In this document: piece after piece, positions 60,983 through 64,000 of the stretch
How the letters are laid out: each line of letters opens with the position of its first letter
How positions within the stretch are numbered: the stretch's first letter is position 1
Source: Bacteriovorax sp. MedPE-SWde
Lineage (GTDB): Bacteria; Bdellovibrionota; Bacteriovoracia; Bacteriovoracales; Bacteriovoracaceae
DNA length: 64,000 nucleotides
Assembly (NCBI GenBank): GCA_001874305.1
Contig: MPCU01000002.1
Coordinates: forward strand, 124,001 to 188,000
Reading direction: 5' to 3'
Made by a program: the position numbers and the translations under genes
The notes under the pieces: generated by a model
Told to the model about the DNA's origin: nothing
What the model saw: only the letters and a program-made list of their open reading frames with translations
Databases searched by the model: none

Positions 60983-61642
60983 ATGATAGGCCCCATGATA
61001 GATAAATGTAAAAGAGTTTTTGTTCAGGCGCCTGCACTCGTTGATTTCCAAACAGTTGGAAACCCCGATGCGGACAAAATTGCCATCCTACTTCATGGTT
61101 TTGGCCAAAATAGTGAGATTATTATTAATGATCTCAAATCTGGACTTAACCAAGATTATTTATGGATTGTTCCCAATGGTGTATTTCCAATGCCTAAAAA
61201 GAGAGCTGACGGTATCTCATACAAGTTTGCTTGGTACTTCTACAACACTCAAGAACAGTCCTACTATATAGACTTTACTTATCCATGTGGCGTCCTTAGC
61301 TCATTCTTAGACAGTATCGATGATAAGAAGCGTCCTATTACGGTAGTTGGTTACTCTCAAGGTGGATACTTAGCACCATTCTTAGGTCAGGCGCTAGAGC
61401 GAACAGAAAAAGTTATAGGGATTAATTGTAACTATCGAACTGACATGCTGAAAGACGAATTCAACTTCGATCTCTTTTCAATTCACGGCGACACAGATCC
61501 AATAGTTGACTATGAAAATAGTAAGAGCTCTTTTACTTCCCTAATTCCAAAAATCTCTAAGGATAGTAAATTTATCTCAGTAAAAGATGGCACACATAGT
61601 TTAAGTGATGAGTTCATTAAAGAGCTAACAAATATCCTATAG
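60983..61642 (+). CDS. Alpha/beta-hydrolase (carboxylesterase/phospholipase type)
   Basis: 219 residues. An early oxyanion segment LLHGFGQNSE, nucleophile serine in GYSQGG (about residue 125), catalytic Asp in GDTDPIVDYE and His in DGTHSLSDEF match the YpfH/carboxylesterase family of small esterases. Substrate is unknown. There are two close ATG codons (60983 and 60995) without a decisive ribosome site. Stop overlaps the convergent YdjM-like gene by six bases. Confidence 0.88.
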   Translation: MIGPMIDKCKRVFVQAPALVDFQTVGNPDADKIAILLHGFGQNSEIIINDLKSGLNQDYLWIVPNGVFPMPKKRADGISYKFAWYFYNTQEQSYYIDFTYPCGVLSSFLDSIDDKKRPITVVGYSQGGYLAPFLGQALERTEKVIGINCNYRTDMLKDEFNFDLFSIHGDTDPIVDYENSKSSFTSLIPKISKDSKFISVKDGTHSLSDEFIKELTNIL

Positions 61643-62623
61643 ATTGTTTCCACTCCAGTAATTCTTAAGAGCGCTCTTAATCTTAGGTGTTACTTTCCTA
61701 TCAACAATGAACTCTGCATGTTTATCTTGGGAATCTCTTGAGAACTTTAAAGACCAAATGGGCCAATCTCCATGGGGAAGAAAACTGTAGCGAGCATCAG
61801 CAATTGTATTATCGTCGACCCAAAAGAGGTAATTACCGGTAAAGAATTTAAATCTCTTATAATCTGAAACCTGTAGATTATTACCATTCACAAGGTTTAG
61901 TAACTCAATATCAAATACTTTTTTTACAGATTTTCCTATAACTACTTTATCCTTAGAAAGTAATCCAAGTCTAACTCCTAAAAACTTAAACTCTTCTCCT
62001 CTTTCAATAATAACTCTCCAAATAAAGTTATTACCGAGAGTGGGTTTAATTATATAGCGCTCATTTGATGAATCTAATAGCTTTTTAGAAACTAATAAAT
62101 TCTCAACTCGAGTTCGTTGAAAGTATCCATAAGTCATATAGAAACAAAAGTAGGTCCAACCAAGTATTGAGAATATTCTTTTCTTATACTTAAAACCTAA
62201 GCAAAGAAGTATCAACAATGGAGCTGTTACCAAAGGATCTATTACCGAAACACAACCCCAAGCTTCTCTCTTTGTTGAAAATGGCCACCACAACTGCGTG
62301 CCATAACTTGTAAAAGCATCCAAGAAACCATGTGTTCCATATCCCAGGAGTGTATAAGGATAACTCTTCTTAATTGGTACTTTAAATAGCTTCAAAAATA
62401 ATGAAACAATCAAAGCTCCGATTGGAATAAAAATGAGAGAATGTGAAAATTGTCTATGATATTGAATATTCAGTAGAGGGTCTGATGAAGACTTGATTAA
62501 AATATCAAGGTCTGCTGCCATTCCTGCGATTGCACCCCAAATAGATATTTTGAGTAAATCTTTCTTAGAATATTTTAACTGAGCACCCATAGCACCCAGA
62601 GTTGCCTGCGATAACGGGTCCAT
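61637..62623 (-). CDS. YdjM/DUF457-like membrane-bound metal-dependent hydrolase
   Basis: 328 residues with about four or five membrane segments. The N-terminal half carries MDPLSQATLGAM, AADLDIL, HRQFSHSLIF and HGFLDAFTSYGTQLW, the His/Asp-rich motifs of the YdjM (LexA-regulated, inner-membrane) family. The C-terminal 150 residues form a soluble domain that I cannot assign. Function of the family is not established. Convergent overlap with the hydrolase gene; divergent from cobB. Confidence 0.87.
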   Translation of the reverse strand: MDPLSQATLGAMGAQLKYSKKDLLKISIWGAIAGMAADLDILIKSSSDPLLNIQYHRQFSHSLIFIPIGALIVSLFLKLFKVPIKKSYPYTLLGYGTHGFLDAFTSYGTQLWWPFSTKREAWGCVSVIDPLVTAPLLILLCLGFKYKKRIFSILGWTYFCFYMTYGYFQRTRVENLLVSKKLLDSSNERYIIKPTLGNNFIWRVIIERGEEFKFLGVRLGLLSKDKVVIGKSVKKVFDIELLNLVNGNNLQVSDYKRFKFFTGNYLFWVDDNTIADARYSFLPHGDWPIWSLKFSRDSQDKHAEFIVDRKVTPKIKSALKNYWSGNNL

Positions 62624-62669
62624 CTCTCATCCTTTTGCTGTAATTCATTATATTTGTTAATATGTATAT

Positions 62670-63392
62670 GTGAACATAAATTTTTCGCCAAAACACATTG
62701 TTATACTCACCGGAGCAGGAATATCAGCAGAATCCGGTATAAAGACCTTTAGAGATGCGAATGGTCTTTGGGAAGAGCATGATATTATGGATGTTGCCTC
62801 CCCACAGGGTTTTCAAAGAGATCCTAAGCTTGTTCATCGCTTTTACAACCTGAGAAGGCAGCAACTCCTCAGCGATGAAGTTCATCCAAACCAGGCGCAT
62901 ATTGCCCTGGCCGAATTAGAAGAGAAATTTCAAGGAAAGATTACTATTGTAACTCAAAACGTTGATAATCTTCATGAGAGTGCAGGCTCAAAGAATATCC
63001 TTCATATGCATGGAGAGCTATTAAAGATGAAGTGTATTGATACTGGAAAGTCTCTTTCTAATAAGAGAGACATTACAATAGATAGTCCTTGTCCATGTTG
63101 TTTAAAGAAAGGAAATCTGAGACCAGACATCGTATGGTTTGGTGAATATCCAATGCACATGGACCAGATAACGAAAGAACTTGAAGAATGTGACCTCTTT
63201 GTCTCTATTGGAACATCGGGTGTCGTCTATCCTGCTGCGATGTTTGTTGAAATTGCAAAATCATTTAATACTTTCTGCGTAGAAATAAATATGGAAGAAA
63301 CACAAGTTTCTGATAATTTCGACATGCATATCCAAGGTCCTGCAACAGAAACCGTAACCAACTTTGTTCAACTTCTCATTGATAAAGAATAA
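62670..63392 (+). CDS. cobB: Sirtuin deacylase, CobB class III
   Basis: 240 residues, NAD-dependent. GAGISAESGIKTFRD binds NAD, TQNVDNLH and the catalytic His in HMHGEL follow. Y59-x-x-R62 (FYNLRR) is the class III pair that recognises succinyl/malonyl lysine, as in E. coli CobB. In the zinc region the first C-x-x-C is reduced to one Cys (MKCIDTG) with CPCC later, much as in E. coli CobB. The start is GTG at 62670. It lies divergent from the YdjM-like gene. Confidence 0.93.
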   Translation: MNINFSPKHIVILTGAGISAESGIKTFRDANGLWEEHDIMDVASPQGFQRDPKLVHRFYNLRRQQLLSDEVHPNQAHIALAELEEKFQGKITIVTQNVDNLHESAGSKNILHMHGELLKMKCIDTGKSLSNKRDITIDSPCPCCLKKGNLRPDIVWFGEYPMHMDQITKELEECDLFVSIGTSGVVYPAAMFVEIAKSFNTFCVEINMEETQVSDNFDMHIQGPATETVTNFVQLLIDKE

Positions 63393-63397
63393 TTACC

Positions 63398-64000
63398 TTA
63401 AAAGAATTTTAAAACGTTTCTAAGCCCAAGTTCATTTGATAAGAACATTAGTAATTCTAGAAGACTGATATTTCCAACTGGATAACCTTCTTGGTTAACA
63501 ATTGGAATATTACGATAGCCGTATTGGAACATATTGGAGAGAGCATTTCCGAATTGATGGTTTTGCGAAAGAACATGCGGATTCTTAGTCATTATATGAG
63601 ATATGGGTAAGTTCAAATCTATATTATCAGCAAAGACTTTATAGAGAATATCTCTCTCAGTTATCACCCCTACTAACTCTGTTTCAAAATCCATGACTAG
63701 AGCGAGGGCTTCTTTCTTCTTATGTAGAGTAAGAATAGCTTCCTTAATTTTAACTGATGGATCTAGCCTCGTTATATTCTTATTAACAATTCTCTTTAAA
63801 GGAATATCAAAAACATCTTCAGACAATGTTCCCTTTTCTTTATGAAAGTCATAGAGGATTGCCTGCTCTTGAAGATTAACTCCACTCTTAGTCCAATCAC
63901 TAACAGGCTCATATATCGACATATGCTCTTCAAAAAGTCCTGTTACAAACTTAAGAACATCTTTGATAGAAATCATTTTTGAAACAGTAGAATCATCTTT
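63398..64000 (-). CDS. CBS-domain protein, 5' end outside the window
   Basis: An ATG at 63976 begins a 192-residue frame, but the codons upstream to the right edge stay open, and the first residues (STVSKMISIKDVLKFV) look like the end of a CBS motif, so the real start is probably beyond the window. The visible part contains a pair of CBS motifs (NITRLDPSVKIKEAILTL...VGVITERDIL and SHIMTKNPHVLSQNHQFGNALSN...VGNISLLELL). No output domain is seen so far. Confidence 0.85.
   Translation of the reverse strand, partial: KDDSTVSKMISIKDVLKFVTGLFEEHMSIYEPVSDWTKSGVNLQEQAILYDFHKEKGTLSEDVFDIPLKRIVNKNITRLDPSVKIKEAILTLHKKKEALALVMDFETELVGVITERDILYKVFADNIDLNLPISHIMTKNPHVLSQNHQFGNALSNMFQYGYRNIPIVNQEGYPVGNISLLELLMFLSNELGLRNVLKFF

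Noticed and set aside
1-64000. tRNA, rRNA, CRISPR, insertion sequence, prophage or origin
   Set aside because: Intergenic gaps are short and show no cloverleaf, spaced-repeat array, transposase or clustered DnaA-box pattern that I could identify by reading.

Overview
The window looks like ordinary, gene-dense chromosome of a low-GC (roughly 35-37% by eye), Gram-negative, aerobic to microaerobic bacterium. The best guess is a Bdellovibrionota-type predator of the Bacteriovorax/Halobacteriovorax group. This is inference from gene content: a TIGR02147/DUF4423 protein, a DUF6178-like protein, many signal-peptide proteases and long secreted proteins without recognisable domains, Tsx-like and other outer-membrane barrels, a glutamine synthetase III and lipoproteins. 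There is no prophage, insertion sequence, CRISPR array, rRNA or tRNA. Genes are tightly packed, and several convergent pairs overlap at their stop codons.

Layout. 0-13.5 kb: end of tgt, serC, a barrel protein with a secreted matrixin-type protease, murD, a METTL25-like methyltransferase, a DEAD-box helicase that carries a complete Jag/KhpB-type KH-R3H module at its C-terminus, a TIGR02147 protein with an M14 carboxypeptidase, and a long secreted K/P/V-rich protein. 13.6-19.5 kb: an SDR, a five-gene ECF sigma operon (sigma, membrane anti-sigma candidate, small acidic exported protein, very basic DUF3106-type protein, barrel), and a large lipoprotein with amidoligase-like and permuted-papain-like features. 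19.6-27.9 kb: a ParB-like protein, nnrS with a CBS protein, a trypsin-like protease, a thioredoxin-like protein, glutamine synthetase III, a phosphopantetheinyl transferase and an aminotransferase. 27.9-33.5 kb: a heavy-metal RND efflux operon with an unusually short His-rich adaptor. 33.5-43.7 kb: an RRM protein, an M61 peptidase, a HesB-like protein without its C-terminal cysteines, a LysR regulator, a DUF6178-like protein, a 1046-residue secreted protein and an SRAP (HMCES/YedK) protein.

43.7-53.4 kb is the most coherent functional block. It holds an FNR-type regulator with a full cysteine set, a second cyclic-nucleotide-fold protein without a DNA-binding domain, a universal stress protein, and a cbb3 oxidase set: ccoI, ccoS, a fused ccoNO, ccoQ, a monoheme ccoP, ccoG, a TauE/SafE (COG2836-type) membrane protein and a small membrane protein. 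Three FNR-box-like sites (one a perfect TTGAT-N4-ATCAA) precede fnr, usp-ccoISNOQP and ccoG, so the block reads as a self-contained oxygen-responsive regulon.

53.4-64 kb: a TIP30-like NAD(P)-binding protein, a Tsx-like porin overlapping a periplasmic binding protein, a DUF374 acyltransferase, a ThrE-type exporter, a CPA2 antiporter with CBS domains, a polyprenol/dolichol-kinase-like protein, a hydrolase, a YdjM-like membrane protein, a CobB sirtuin and a truncated CBS protein. The observations I rate highest are the helicase-KhpB fusion, the ECF operon with charge-opposed periplasmic partners, the two-domain lipoprotein, and the regulatory architecture around the cbb3 genes.
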